In this document: one piece after another, positions 8,083 to 19,949 of the stretch
How the letters are laid out: each line of letters starts with the position of its first letter
Position numbering within the stretch: position 1 is the stretch's first letter
Source: Pacificimonas flava
GTDB taxonomy: Bacteria > Pseudomonadota > Alphaproteobacteria > Sphingomonadales > Sphingomonadaceae
NCBI RefSeq assembly: GCF_000342165.1
Contig: NZ_AMRV01000001.1
Coordinates: 496,001 to 560,000 of the forward strand
Length of the DNA: 64,000 nt
Reading direction: 5' to 3'
Notes under the pieces: model-generated
Databases searched by the model: none
Told to the model about the DNA's origin: nothing
Seen by the model: the letters and a program-made list of their open reading frames with translations, nothing else
Translations under genes and position numbers: made by a program

Positions 8083-8097
8083 GAACAAATCGGAAAC
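8083..8097. promoter_or_regulatory. Possible LexA (SOS) box before uvrA
   Basis: GAAC (8083-8086), seven bases, AAAC (8094-8097). The alphaproteobacterial LexA box is the direct repeat GAAC-N7-GAAC (GTTC-N7-GTTC on the other strand), so one half matches fully and the other has one mismatch. uvrA is a classical SOS gene and the site ends 13 bases before its start. A separate GTTC-N5-GAAC palindrome lies at 8051-8063. Confidence 0.3.
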
Positions 8098-8110
8098 GAG
8101 AGCTCGATAC

Positions 8111-10984
<2,874 letters not shown>

Positions 10985-11316
10985 CGGGGCGCCTTTCAAA
11001 ATAGGAAATGATGGGGGAGACTTGCGGCATCGCCCCTGCCCTCAGTTTTCCGAACCGAAAGGCCCCTGCCCATCTCGCACCTGCCGGCCTTCCCAACTGT
11101 TCAATTCCGGACCGTTCGTTTTCGGGCATCCACGCCGGTCATTCTCACGCAGGCGCGCGTGTATGAGTGTCCAGACTGTCCACTTCCGAAATTGACACAT
11201 GTGTCCACTTCGCCGGAAATCCGCGGGTATGGCAGCGGACTTCGCGCCAACGCAGACATGCCCCGTTTGCGCGCTTCCCCTTGACCCGGGCGCGCCGGAA
11301 TCCCACCAGTGCAGCC
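10985..11316. other. 332-base gap between uvrA and trmFO
   Basis: No credible gene is seen in either strand. The right half holds TGTCCA three times (11168, 11177, 11202), a direct repeat TGTCCACTT at 11177-11185 and 11202-11210, and a perfect 12-bp palindrome GACACATGTGTC at 11194-11205 that overlaps a TTGACA hexamer (11192-11197). No matching -10 element is clear. The left half shows no structure that I can name. Confidence 0.5.
11194..11205. promoter_or_regulatory. Palindromic operator candidate upstream of trmFO
   Basis: GACACATGTGTC is a perfect 12-bp inverted repeat. It overlaps a consensus -35 hexamer TTGACA (11192-11197) and lies within a cluster of TGTCCA repeats, 112 bases upstream of the trmFO start. 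It could bind a dimeric regulator, but the protein is not identifiable. Confidence 0.35.
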
Positions 11317-12651
11317 ATGACTGATCAGCCTGTTCACATCGTCGGCGGCGGCCTCGCCGGGTCGGAAGCTGCCTGGCAGCTCGCCCGTGCCGGCGTGCCC
11401 GTCATCCTCCATGAAATGCGCGGGGTGCACCCGACCGACGCGCACGAAACCGACCGTTTCGCCGAGCTTGTCTGCTCCAACTCCTTCCGGTCCGACGACG
11501 CCACCGCCAATGCCGTCGGCGTGCTGCACGAGGAGATGCGCCGTCTCGGCTCGCTCATCATGCGCTGCGGCGACGAGGCGGCGGTCCCCGCCGGCTCCGC
11601 CCTCGCCGTCGACCGCGACATCTTCGCCGGCAAGGTGACGGCGGCGCTGGAGGCCGAACCGCTCGTCGAAATCCGGCGGGAACGCGTCGAACGGCTGCCC
11701 GGCGCCGGCGACGGTCAATGGATCGTCGCCACCGGCCCGCTGACCGCGACGCCGCTGGCCGAGGACATCGCCGCCCTCACCGGCGTCGAAAGCCTCGCCT
11801 TCTTCGACGCCATCGCGCCCATCGTCCACCGCGACAGCATCGACATGGACATCGCCTGGATGCAGTCGCGCTGGGACAAGGGAGACGGCAAGGACTATAT
11901 CAATTGCCCGCTGGACCGCGACCAGTACGAGGCGTTCATCGACGCGCTTCTGGACGGGGAAAAGACCGTATTCAAGGAATGGGAGGAGAACACCCCCTAT
12001 TTCGACGGCTGCATGCCGATCGAGGTGATGGCGGAACGCGGCCGCGATACGCTGCGCTTCGGCCCCATGAAGCCCGTCGGGCTGACCAACCCCGCCACGG
12101 GCAAGCGCGCCTGGGCGGTGATCCAGCTACGCCAAGACAATGCCCTCGGCACGCTCTGGAACATCGTCGGGTTCCAGACGAAGCTGAAATATGGCGAGCA
12201 GACGCGCATCTTCCGCACCATCCCCGGCCTGGAAAAGGCAGAATTCGCGCGCCTCGGCGGCCTGCATCGCAATACTTTCATCAAAAGCCCCGTGCTTCTC
12301 GACGAAACGCTGCGGCTGAAGGCGCGGCCGAACATCCGCTTCGCCGGCCAGATCACCGGCTGCGAGGGCTATATCGAAAGCGCCTCCGTCGGCCTGATGG
12401 CGGGCCTGTTCGCCGCGGCGGAGGCGCGCGGCCTCACCCCGCAGCGCCCGCCCGAAACCACGGCGCACGGCGCCCTCCTCTCGCACATAACGGGCGGCGC
12501 GGATGCGGGCACCTTCCAGCCCATGAACGTCAATTTCGGCCTGTTTCCGGCGCTGGAGGAAAAGCACCATAAGAAGGAGCGGAAAGCGAAATATGCCGCC
12601 CGCGCCCTCTCTCACATGGACGACTGGATCGGCGCGAGAGCCGCCGCCTGA
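11317..12651 (+). CDS. trmFO: tRNA (uracil-5-)-methyltransferase, folate/FAD-dependent
   Basis: 444-residue flavoprotein that makes ribothymidine at position 54 of tRNA from methylenetetrahydrofolate. FAD-binding [10 protein letters not shown] lies at residues 10-19. The family-specific segment [14 protein letters not shown], followed by [10 protein letters not shown] with the conserved Cys53, and [14 protein letters not shown] are all present. The ATG at 11317 places the Rossmann motif at the expected distance from the N-terminus. A longer frame back to 11167 lacks family sequence. No clear ribosome site is seen. It converges with the retropepsin gene across a short hairpin. Confidence 0.96.
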   Translation: MTDQPVHIVGGGLAGSEAAWQLARAGVPVILHEMRGVHPTDAHETDRFAELVCSNSFRSDDATANAVGVLHEEMRRLGSLIMRCGDEAAVPAGSALAVDRDIFAGKVTAALEAEPLVEIRRERVERLPGAGDGQWIVATGPLTATPLAEDIAALTGVESLAFFDAIAPIVHRDSIDMDIAWMQSRWDKGDGKDYINCPLDRDQYEAFIDALLDGEKTVFKEWEENTPYFDGCMPIEVMAERGRDTLRFGPMKPVGLTNPATGKRAWAVIQLRQDNALGTLWNIVGFQTKLKYGEQTRIFRTIPGLEKAEFARLGGLHRNTFIKSPVLLDETLRLKARPNIRFAGQITGCEGYIESASVGLMAGLFAAAEARGLTPQRPPETTAHGALLSHITGGADAGTFQPMNVNFGLFPALEEKHHKKERKAKYAARALSHMDDWIGARAAA

Positions 12652-12684
12652 CTAGGCACAACGCTCAAACCCAAACCATCGTCG

Positions 12685-12702
12685 CCCCTGCGAAGGCAGG
12701 GG
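12685..12702. repeat. GCGAAGGC-type short hairpin between convergent genes
   Basis: CCCCTGC-GAAG-GCAGGGG: a 7-bp stem with a GAAG loop in the 68-base space between trmFO and the convergent retropepsin gene. It may act as a terminator for both, although no T run follows. Its form, with C-rich arm, GCGAAGGC centre and G-rich arm, is like short palindromic elements that recur between genes in sphingomonads. Confidence 0.55.
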
Positions 12703-12719
12703 CCCATAACCCCGGCCCC

Positions 12720-13310
12720 TCAAGGAACCAGAATCAACTCCCCATTCTCGACTCGCCAGCCGCTCAGCTCGTTCAGGAACGCCATGCCCAAAAGGTTCGC
12801 ATCCAGCGCGCCCTCATTGACCGCGACGCGCTGGTTCCTCACCTTGATCGGCCCCACCGATAGCGTGTCGAGCGTCACCCCGGCGATGCGAACCATGCCG
12901 TTCGCCGTGGCCGCCGCCCCGTCGAAGGTCAGCGCGCTTTCCGGAAAGCCCGCCGCCTCCGCCGTCGCCAGCGTCAGCACGATGTCGCTGGCGCCGGTAT
13001 CGATCAGGAATTCCGTCGGCGCCCCGTTGACGGTGCCGCGAACATAATAATGCCCGTCGGCTCGCGGCCTCAGGCGCAGGGTTTCGCCCTCCACGACCGG
13101 ACTTGCGGGGTCCAACGCGGCGCGAATGCGCGGCCATTCCCCGACCAGCAGGATCAACGCGCCAAAGATGATGACCCAGCTCAGCGCCATCTTCGCCGTC
13201 TTGCCGAACCCGATGGATTTCATCCTGGGGATGAACGCCAGAACGATGATGACCAGAAAACCCAGCAGGTAGAACATCTGCGCAGAATCATAACCGCCGA
13301 GACCGCTCAC
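12720..13310 (-). CDS. Membrane-anchored retropepsin-like aspartic protease
   Basis: 196-residue protein of the clan AA, retropepsin-like family seen in alphaproteobacteria. Two hydrophobic segments (about residues 11-28 and 42-57) precede a C-terminal single-lobe aspartic protease domain with the catalytic FLIDTGASDIVLT (D104). Such proteins act as dimers, probably in the periplasm; substrates are unknown. It is the last gene of the coupled chain: its start overlaps the stop of the MBL hydrolase by 4 bases. Confidence 0.85.
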   Translation of the reverse strand: MSGLGGYDSAQMFYLLGFLVIIVLAFIPRMKSIGFGKTAKMALSWVIIFGALILLVGEWPRIRAALDPASPVVEGETLRLRPRADGHYYVRGTVNGAPTEFLIDTGASDIVLTLATAEAAGFPESALTFDGAAATANGMVRIAGVTLDTLSVGPIKVRNQRVAVNEGALDANLLGMAFLNELSGWRVENGELILVP

Positions 13311-14077
13311 CGGCCAAGCTCCACGCTCAGCATGTCATACCCCGGCTCGACGCCGTCCGGCAGTTCGGCGCGAAGGGTCGCATAATCCATGCTCTGGTCC
13401 ATATGGGTGAGGATGGCCCGCCCCGGTCGCAGGCGCTCGATCCATTCCAGCGTCTGCTCCAGATGCGAATGCGTCGGATGCGGCCGCCGGCGCAGCGCGT
13501 CGACGATCCACAAATCGCAGCCCGCCAGGGCCTCGAACGCAGCCGCATCGAGCGCGCTGACATCGGTGGAATAGCAGAATATTGCGCCGTCCGCCTCGAT
13601 CCTGAATCCCCAAGACGTGATCGGCCCATGCTCTTGCGAGAATGCCGAAATCCGCATTGGCCCGACTTCGAATGTTCCGTCGATGGTGATCGCCCTTGCG
13701 CTCGGATCGTAAAGCTGCCGCCCCTCGAACACATAGCGGAACCGGTCAAACATATGCTTCCACGTCCCCCCGGCGGCATAGACCGGGATCGGCGCGCCCA
13801 TCAGGTGAAAGAACTGCCGCAAATCGTCGATGCCGTGCGTGTGATCAGCATGGCTGTGGGTCAACAGGACAGCATCCAGCCGCCGCAGATCGGCGTCGAG
13901 GCATTGTTCCCGGAAATCGGGCCCGGTATCGATGATCAGCTTGTGTTCGCCGGCCTCCGCCAGCACCGAAACGCGGCGGCGGCGATTCTTCGGCTCCGCA
14001 GGGTCGCAGGCGCCCCAGTCATTGCCGATGCGCGGCACGCCCGACGACGTGCCGGAGCCCAGCATCGTCACCTTCAT
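13307..14077 (-). CDS. MBL-fold metallohydrolase (PhnP-like)
   Basis: 256-residue metallo-beta-lactamase-fold hydrolase. The metal site HSHADH is at residues 74-79, with GSGTSSGVPRIG at the N-terminus and ILTHMDQSMDY near the C-terminus, as in PhnP-type cyclic phosphodiesterases. In PhnP the substrate is a cyclic ribose phosphate; here there are no phn genes nearby, so the substrate is open. Starts and stops overlap tatD upstream (4 nt) and the retropepsin gene downstream (4 nt). Confidence 0.88.
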   Translation of the reverse strand: MKVTMLGSGTSSGVPRIGNDWGACDPAEPKNRRRRVSVLAEAGEHKLIIDTGPDFREQCLDADLRRLDAVLLTHSHADHTHGIDDLRQFFHLMGAPIPVYAAGGTWKHMFDRFRYVFEGRQLYDPSARAITIDGTFEVGPMRISAFSQEHGPITSWGFRIEADGAIFCYSTDVSALDAAAFEALAGCDLWIVDALRRRPHPTHSHLEQTLEWIERLRPGRAILTHMDQSMDYATLRAELPDGVEPGYDMLSVELGR

Positions 14078-14856
14078 CCGGGCCGCTCGGCCTTCGTGAA
14101 CAGGCGGTAGAAATTGTCCGTCGTCTGCCGGTCCAGCTCCTCGACACTGACGCCCCGCCGTTCGGCAAGAAACGCGGCCGTATGCATGACATAGGCAGGC
14201 TCGCAGGTCTTGCCGCGCATCGGCACCGGCGCAAGAAACGGGCTGTCCGTTTCGATGAGGATGCGGTCTGCCGGCAGCCGCTCCGCCGTCTCCGCCAGGT
14301 CCCGCGCATTCTTGAACGTCACGATACCCGACAGGGAAATGTAGAAGCCGAGGTCGAGCGCCGCACGCCCGAATGCTTCGCTAGCGGTGAAGCAGTGAAT
14401 GACCCCGGGAAACGCGCCCTCGTCCATCTCCTCTCGCAGGATTGCGAGCGTATCCTCCTCCGCATCGCGGGTATGAACGATCAGCGGCAGCTGCGTCTCG
14501 CGGCAGGCGGCGATATGGCGGCGGAAGCTGGCACCCTGGCGGTCGCGGTCGGACTTGTCGTAATAAAAGTCCAGGCCGGTCTCACCGATCCCGATGACCC
14601 GCTCGTGCGATGCCCTGTCCACCAGCTTTCGGGTCGGCACCTCCTCGTGGCTGTCCGCCTCGTGAGGATGGATACCGACCGTTGCCCAGATATCGGCCTC
14701 TCGTTCGGCCAGGCCGACGACCTCGTCCCACTCTGATTCGCGCGTCGAAATGCCCAGCATCGTCGTAACGCCGGCCTGGCGGGCGCGCGCGATGACGGCC
14801 GCCTGATCTTCGACAAGTCCCTTATAATTCAGATGGCAATGACTATCGACGGCCAT
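14074..14856 (-). CDS. tatD: TatD family hydrolase (metal-dependent DNase)
   Basis: 260-residue TatD-family TIM-barrel hydrolase. The first metal motif DSHCHLN (H6, H8) is at the N-terminus; a catalytic Glu in GIGETGLDFYY and IVHTRDA and IHCFTAS motifs follow, then ETDSPFLAP near the end. Family members are 3'-5' DNases or deacylases. In many bacteria this gene follows holB and metG, as here. The start codon shares one base with the metG stop codon, so translation is coupled. Confidence 0.93.
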   Translation of the reverse strand: MAVDSHCHLNYKGLVEDQAAVIARARQAGVTTMLGISTRESEWDEVVGLAEREADIWATVGIHPHEADSHEEVPTRKLVDRASHERVIGIGETGLDFYYDKSDRDRQGASFRRHIAACRETQLPLIVHTRDAEEDTLAILREEMDEGAFPGVIHCFTASEAFGRAALDLGFYISLSGIVTFKNARDLAETAERLPADRILIETDSPFLAPVPMRGKTCEPAYVMHTAAFLAERRGVSVEELDRQTTDNFYRLFTKAERPG

Positions 14857-16394
14857 CAGGCGGTCACCTCCTCCGGCATTTCGAGGCGCGGGAAGACGCC
14901 GGCCGGCGCCGGCAGCTCGGTTCCCGGCTGCATCTTCTTGCCCAATGCAGCGAAATCGCGATCGGTTTCATCGACCGCAAGCAGGTCGAGCAGTTTCGCC
15001 GCGCCGTTTGGAATGGCCGGCTGCGCCAATATGGCAAGCTGCCGCACCGTGTCGGCCGTGCGGTAAAGGACGCTGCCCATTTGCTCCGGATCGGATGTCT
15101 TCAGCGCCCAGGGCTCGCGCGCGGCGAAATAGGCATTGGTCTCCCCCACCATACGCCAAACAGCTTCAAGCGCGCTGTGAATCTGGAAGGCCGCCATATG
15201 CTTCTGAACTGTGCTGAGGAGCCCCGACATTTCCATATCCAGCGCCTTGTCGGCGTTGGTCGGCGCTGCCGGCTCGGGCACGACGCCGCCGCAATTCTTG
15301 GCGATCATGGACAGGCAGCGCTGGGCGAGATTGCCGAGATCGTTCGCAAGATCGGCGTTGGCGCGCGTGACGATGGCTGCCTCGCTATACGAGCCATCCC
15401 CGCCGAACGGCACTTCCCTGAGCAGGAAATAGCGCAGTTGGTCCACACCATATTTGTCGGCGAGGCCGAGCGGGTCGACGACATTGCCCGCGGACTTCGA
15501 CATTTTCTTGCCGTCCCAGAGCACGAAGCCGTGTCCGAACACCGCCTTCGGAAGCTCTACGCCCGCCGACAACAGAAAGGCCGGCCAATAGACGGCATGG
15601 AACCGGACGACATCCTTGCCGATCACATGCACGTCGCACGGCCACCAGTCCTCATAGCTGGCGTCGGGATAACCGATCCCGGACAGATAATTGCTGAGCG
15701 CGTCGAGCCAGACATACATCACATGCTTCGGCGCGTCCGGCACCGGCACGCCCCAGTCGAAGCTGGTGCGGCTGATGGACAGGTCGCGAAGGCCGCCCTT
15801 CACAAAGCTCATCATTTCATTGCGGCGGCTGGCCGGCTGAACGAAATCCGGGTTCGTCTCGAACAGCTCGATCAGACGGTCCTGATAGGCGCTGAGGCGG
15901 AAGAAATAGCTTTCCTCCACCGTCCAAACGACCGGGGTTCCCTCCGGCGACAGCTTTTCGCCGTCTTCGCCCGTAACGAGTTCCTTTTCGTCATAATAGG
16001 CTTCGTCGCGAACCGAGTACCAACCCTCATATTTGTCGAGATAGATGTCGCCGCGCGCCTCCATCCGGCGCCACAGATCCTGCGCGCAGGCATAATGCCC
16101 CGGTTCGGTCGTCCTCACGAACCGGTCGTGGCTGATATCGAGGCGCGCGGCCATGTCCTGAAAATGCGCGGCCATCCCCTCGACGTAATCCCGCGGTTCT
16201 TGCCCGGCATCGCGCGCGGCCTGCGATATCTTCAGCCCATGTTCGTCGGTGCCGGTCAGGAAAAAGACCTGTTTGCCGTCAAGACGATGGAAACGGGCGA
16301 GCGCGTCCGTGGCAATTGCCTCATAGGCATGCCCCATATGCGGCCGTCCATTGGGATAGGAAATCGCGGTGGTCAGGTAATAGCGCTCGGTCAT
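14856..16394 (-). CDS. metG: Methionyl-tRNA synthetase
   Basis: 512-residue class I synthetase charging tRNA-Met. The HIGH-type motif is PHMGHAY at residues 18-24 and KMSKS is near 297-301. No CxxC pair is present in the connective-peptide region, so this is the zinc-free MetG subtype. There is no C-terminal tRNA-binding domain extension. The ATG at 16394 overlaps the holB stop by 4 bases and starts directly before the YYLTTAISYPNG strand; a longer frame would run inside holB. Confidence 0.96.
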   Translation of the reverse strand: MTERYYLTTAISYPNGRPHMGHAYEAIATDALARFHRLDGKQVFFLTGTDEHGLKISQAARDAGQEPRDYVEGMAAHFQDMAARLDISHDRFVRTTEPGHYACAQDLWRRMEARGDIYLDKYEGWYSVRDEAYYDEKELVTGEDGEKLSPEGTPVVWTVEESYFFRLSAYQDRLIELFETNPDFVQPASRRNEMMSFVKGGLRDLSISRTSFDWGVPVPDAPKHVMYVWLDALSNYLSGIGYPDASYEDWWPCDVHVIGKDVVRFHAVYWPAFLLSAGVELPKAVFGHGFVLWDGKKMSKSAGNVVDPLGLADKYGVDQLRYFLLREVPFGGDGSYSEAAIVTRANADLANDLGNLAQRCLSMIAKNCGGVVPEPAAPTNADKALDMEMSGLLSTVQKHMAAFQIHSALEAVWRMVGETNAYFAAREPWALKTSDPEQMGSVLYRTADTVRQLAILAQPAIPNGAAKLLDLLAVDETDRDFAALGKKMQPGTELPAPAGVFPRLEMPEEVTA

Positions 16395-17350
16395 GCAGCC
16401 TGTCGTTCGTCCTTGTCGAAGCGCCCGACGAGACGCGCGAGCTGGAAGGTCACGACGGCGGGGTCGAGGAACTTCTGCCGGGCCTGACGGGCGAGGGTTT
16501 CCGCCTCTTCCCACAGCGCCAGCCCGGCTTCAAGCTGCGGCGCCGGCAAGGTCTTCACCGCGCCTGCCAAAACGTTCGGTGCGAGATCGAGAAACGCTTC
16601 ATAACGATCCTGCGCCGGCTTGCGCGCCAGTTCGGACGACAGGCGTAGCGCAATGGACCGTGCTTGCTGATCCTCAGCCGCGAGGAGCTTGCGAAGATCG
16701 GCGAGAAGCTCCGACGCGCCGGTCCCGGCGAAGCGCAGCGCATTGCCCGGAACCCCCGCCGCGAGCTGCGTGAGGGTATCGACATCGGCTTCGGCGCCGA
16801 GCTCACGCTCAAGCACGCCCCGCACCTGATCGTCGCTTAGCGGCCGGAACGTCAGCGTGCGGCAGCGCGACCGGATGGTGGCCAGAAGGCGTCCGGGTGC
16901 GTGGCAGACCAGCAGGAAAATCGTGCGGGCCGGCGGCTCCTCGAGGCTTTTCAGAAGTGCATTGCCAGCGGCTGTGTTCATCTCGCAAGCCGCGTCGATC
17001 AGGACAACGCGCCAGTCGGACAGGCTGGGCGCCTGATGCAGCAAGCGGCCGAGCCCTCTTACCTGATCGACCACGATGCCCTGCGCCAGCGCGCCCGTGC
17101 GCTCCGAAGTCTCCCTTTCCAGAAGCCGGAAATCGGGGTGCGCGTCGGCAGCAAGCTTAGCCGCGGCGGAGGAATCTGCACCGGCCTTAAAGCTGTCGGT
17201 GCCGGACAGGATCATCCGCGTCGCGGCATCCGCGAAGGTCCGCTTCCCGATCCCGCGCGGTCCGCTCAGCAGCCAGGCATGATGCAGTCGGCGTGTTTTC
17301 CACGCCTCGACGAAGGCGCGGTACTGCTCCTCGTGGCCGATGACGGTCAC
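16391..17350 (-). CDS. holB: DNA polymerase III delta prime subunit
   Basis: 319-residue clamp-loader subunit of the AAA+ fold. HHAWLLSGPRGIGKRTFA resembles a P-loop; delta prime usually does not hydrolyse ATP. SLEEPPARTIFLLV with an Arg finger-like IRSRCRTL segment follows. It works with the DnaX ATPase and delta to load the beta clamp. It is coupled by 4-base overlaps to tmk upstream and metG downstream, a neighbourhood common in bacteria. Confidence 0.92.
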   Translation of the reverse strand: MTVIGHEEQYRAFVEAWKTRRLHHAWLLSGPRGIGKRTFADAATRMILSGTDSFKAGADSSAAAKLAADAHPDFRLLERETSERTGALAQGIVVDQVRGLGRLLHQAPSLSDWRVVLIDAACEMNTAAGNALLKSLEEPPARTIFLLVCHAPGRLLATIRSRCRTLTFRPLSDDQVRGVLERELGAEADVDTLTQLAAGVPGNALRFAGTGASELLADLRKLLAAEDQQARSIALRLSSELARKPAQDRYEAFLDLAPNVLAGAVKTLPAPQLEAGLALWEEAETLARQARQKFLDPAVVTFQLARLVGRFDKDERQAA

Positions 17351-17976
17351 GGGTTCAACCGGGCTTCGACTTCCGCAAGAATAGCGCCCGCCACGCCGTC
17401 CGGGTCCGCGGCCGCGTTGATCAGCGCGACCCGCTCGTCCACATCCGCGATATCGCGAAAAACGTCTCTGACCTCTTCGTGAAACTCGATGGTTTCCTCA
17501 TCGAACCGCGTATTTGGGTCGAGACGCTTTCCGGCGCGTGCGAGCCCCTCCTCCGGCTCGATATCCAGGAGCAGGGTCAGGTCAGGCCATAGACCGGCGG
17601 TCGCGATGAAGTGCAGCGCGATAAGCTCATCCGATTCAAGACCACGCCCTCCACCCTGATAGGCGAGCGTTGAATGCGCGTAGCGGTCGGTCAGCACCCA
17701 CGCTCCGGCCTCCAGCGCTGGACGGATCAGGCGTTCGACATGCTCCGCCCTTGCGGCGTTCATCAGCAGGGCCTCGGTACGTCCCGTCCAGCGCCCCGCA
17801 TCACCCTCCAGCAGCAGCTTACGGATCGCTTCCGCGCCATCCGTGCCGCCGGGTTCCCGTGTGGTGACGACGTCATGTCCACGCGCACGAAGCGTCTCGG
17901 CGAGCCGCGCGATCTGCGTGGTCTTGCCGCTGCCCTCGCCACCCTCAAAGCTGATGAAACGTCCGCAGCGCATCAA
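17347..17976 (-). CDS. tmk: Thymidylate kinase
   Basis: 209-residue kinase phosphorylating dTMP to dTDP. P-loop EGGEGSGKTT at residues 11-20, REPGGT substrate motif, DRYAHSTLAYQGGGRG lid and TLLLDIEPEEGL are present. The length is normal. The gene overlaps dacC upstream and holB downstream by 4 bases each. Confidence 0.96.
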   Translation of the reverse strand: MMRCGRFISFEGGEGSGKTTQIARLAETLRARGHDVVTTREPGGTDGAEAIRKLLLEGDAGRWTGRTEALLMNAARAEHVERLIRPALEAGAWVLTDRYAHSTLAYQGGGRGLESDELIALHFIATAGLWPDLTLLLDIEPEEGLARAGKRLDPNTRFDEETIEFHEEVRDVFRDIADVDERVALINAAADPDGVAGAILAEVEARLNP

Positions 17977-19136
17977 CCGATCAGCGATTTGAAGCCGTTG
18001 ATCGCACGGGTGAAGAAGCCGGCTTCCTCGACAGCTTCCCCTGCAACGAGCGGAATAACCTGCTCCGGCATGTCGCCTGCCTTCACATGAAGCTTGCCGA
18101 CTTCCTGACCAGCCTGCAGCGGCGCCGGCAGCGGGCTCTTGTAAACGATACGAGCGTTCACGTCGCTGACGATGGCCTTCGGCAGCGTCAGCATCGCACC
18201 GTCCTTTGCGGTGAGGGAAATCGTGTCCTTCGACCCGTTATAGACCGCGGCCTGCGCCAGAACCTTGCCGGGCTGCAATTGTGCGCCCTCGAACGCGTTG
18301 AAACCCCACTCCAGGAAGCGCGTCGACTCGTCCCGCCGGGCAGACATGCTCGGCAGGCCGGCAACGACCATGACAAGGCGGCGGCCATCGCGTTCCGCCG
18401 AGCCGGTGAACCCGTATCCCGCCGCCTCCGTATGACCAGTCTTCAGGCCGTCGGCACCGCGTACGCGTCCAAAGATCGGGTTGCGGTTCGGCTGCGTGAT
18501 CGGCTCGCCGGACATGGTTTCGCCGTGGGTAAATTCCTTCGTGGTGTAGAACTGCTCGTACAGCTTCGGATGGTCCTCAATCGTGACCTCGGCGATCCTG
18601 GCCAGATCGCGCGCGGTCACATATTCGCCCTCATCCGGCCAGCCATTCGCGGTTGTGAAATGCGATCCCGTCAGGCCGATTTGCTCCCCCATGGCATTCA
18701 TCGCACCGGCAAAGGCGTCGACAGTTCCTGCAATGCATTCGGCCAGGACCACAGAGGCATCGTTGCCGGACGCCGTCACGATGCCGTGCAGCAGATCCGA
18801 AACGGACACGACCTCGTTCACCTTCAGGAACATGGTCGATCCCTGGTTCGACCAGGCGCGCCAGGTATCGGGCCGCACCTGACATGTGTCCTTCAGGGAC
18901 ATCTTGCCCTTGTCGATCTGGTCAAAGGCAACCAGCACCGTCATCATCTTCGCCATGGAGGCCGGCGGCATCGGCTCGTCCGCCCCGCGCTCGAACAGGA
19001 TCAGATCGGAATTCGTGTCCTTCAGGAAGGCAAAAGGCGCCTGCGTATCGAAGCTCTGGCTGGTGGCGGGCGCGGCAGCCAGTACGGTCAGCGCAGTTGC
19101 AGCGGCAAGAGCGGAAAGGACGGCGGGTGAACGCAT
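17973..19136 (-). CDS. dacC: D-alanyl-D-alanine carboxypeptidase (penicillin-binding protein 5/6 type)
   Basis: 387-residue serine peptidase of family S11 that trims the terminal D-Ala from peptidoglycan stems. A signal peptide (residues 1-26) is followed by the active-site motifs SMAK (60-63), SGN (123-125) and KTG (232-234), then a C-terminal beta domain and an amphipathic tail (FFTRAINGFKSLIG) expected to bind the inner membrane. It starts 15 bases after rlpA and overlaps tmk by 4 bases, linking cell-wall trimming and nucleotide/replication genes in one transcript. Confidence 0.93.
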   Translation of the reverse strand: MRSPAVLSALAAATALTVLAAAPATSQSFDTQAPFAFLKDTNSDLILFERGADEPMPPASMAKMMTVLVAFDQIDKGKMSLKDTCQVRPDTWRAWSNQGSTMFLKVNEVVSVSDLLHGIVTASGNDASVVLAECIAGTVDAFAGAMNAMGEQIGLTGSHFTTANGWPDEGEYVTARDLARIAEVTIEDHPKLYEQFYTTKEFTHGETMSGEPITQPNRNPIFGRVRGADGLKTGHTEAAGYGFTGSAERDGRRLVMVVAGLPSMSARRDESTRFLEWGFNAFEGAQLQPGKVLAQAAVYNGSKDTISLTAKDGAMLTLPKAIVSDVNARIVYKSPLPAPLQAGQEVGKLHVKAGDMPEQVIPLVAGEAVEEAGFFTRAINGFKSLIG

Positions 19137-19151
19137 GGGGTGAACTGTCTC

Positions 19152-19913
19152 CTAACTGGTAGCGTCGCGTACGACGCGCGCCTCTGTGTATCCGGCCCGG
19201 CGGACATTCGCCAGAACCGTTTCGGCCTCCGCCATCGTCAGAAACGGTCCCAGGCGCACACGCTGGATGCCGCCGGGAATTTCGTAGACTGCGGCTGGGC
19301 CGAAGCGTCCCAGGCCCGCGGCCATGGCGCGCGCACGTGCCGCTTCCGACAGCGCCGCCACCTGCACATAGAGATCGCCTGCGCCGCCCTCGACACGTTG
19401 CGGGGGCTCGGGAGCAAGCGCAGCCAAGGCGCGCTTCTCCTCATCGCTGGGGTAAACGCGGGTGACCCGGACGCGCGCGAGACCGGCTCCCTCCATGTCG
19501 AGAAGCTGCGCGGCGCGGCGTGAAAGATCGATGATCCGGTTTTCCGCGAACGGACCGCGGTCGTTAACTCGCACGGTCACTTCGCGGCCGTTGTTCAGGT
19601 TCTCGACCCGCACAAAGCTCGGCAGCGGAAGGGTCTTGTGGGCCGCGCTCAACCCGCTCGGATCGAACCGTTCTCCATTCGCGGTCGGGCGCCCCTTGAA
19701 ATTCGGTCCGTACCAGGAGGCCATTCCCGTTTCGCGATAATCCCGATCATCCTTCGGATAATACCAGCGCCCCCGCACCTTGTAGGGGTTTCCGACCTTC
19801 ACTGGACCGGACACGGACGTATCGAGACCGCGTCCCCCGCCGCCACCGCATGCCGAAAGCGCAATCAGCGCCAGCGGCAGGACAAGCATGATTAACGGTG
19901 CCCGCATCTGCAA
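19152..19913 (-). CDS. rlpA: RlpA-type septal ring lipoprotein
   Basis: 253-residue lipoprotein. The signal peptide ends in a lipobox ALSAC (Cys22). The double-psi beta-barrel domain has GMASWYGPNFKGRPTANG and RVNDRGPF, and a SPOR domain (LYVQVAALSEAARARAMA) at the C-terminus should bind denuded glycan strands at the septum. RlpA proteins are lytic transglycosylases or structural. Start at 19913; an ATG two codons later (19907) is equally possible. It lies upstream of dacC in the same direction. Confidence 0.92.
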   Translation of the reverse strand: MQMRAPLIMLVLPLALIALSACGGGGGRGLDTSVSGPVKVGNPYKVRGRWYYPKDDRDYRETGMASWYGPNFKGRPTANGERFDPSGLSAAHKTLPLPSFVRVENLNNGREVTVRVNDRGPFAENRIIDLSRRAAQLLDMEGAGLARVRVTRVYPSDEEKRALAALAPEPPQRVEGGAGDLYVQVAALSEAARARAMAAGLGRFGPAAVYEIPGGIQRVRLGPFLTMAEAETVLANVRRAGYTEARVVRDATS

Positions 19914-19949
19914 AGTCTTCCCCGGCGCTCGTCATCGACCGGCGCGTTC

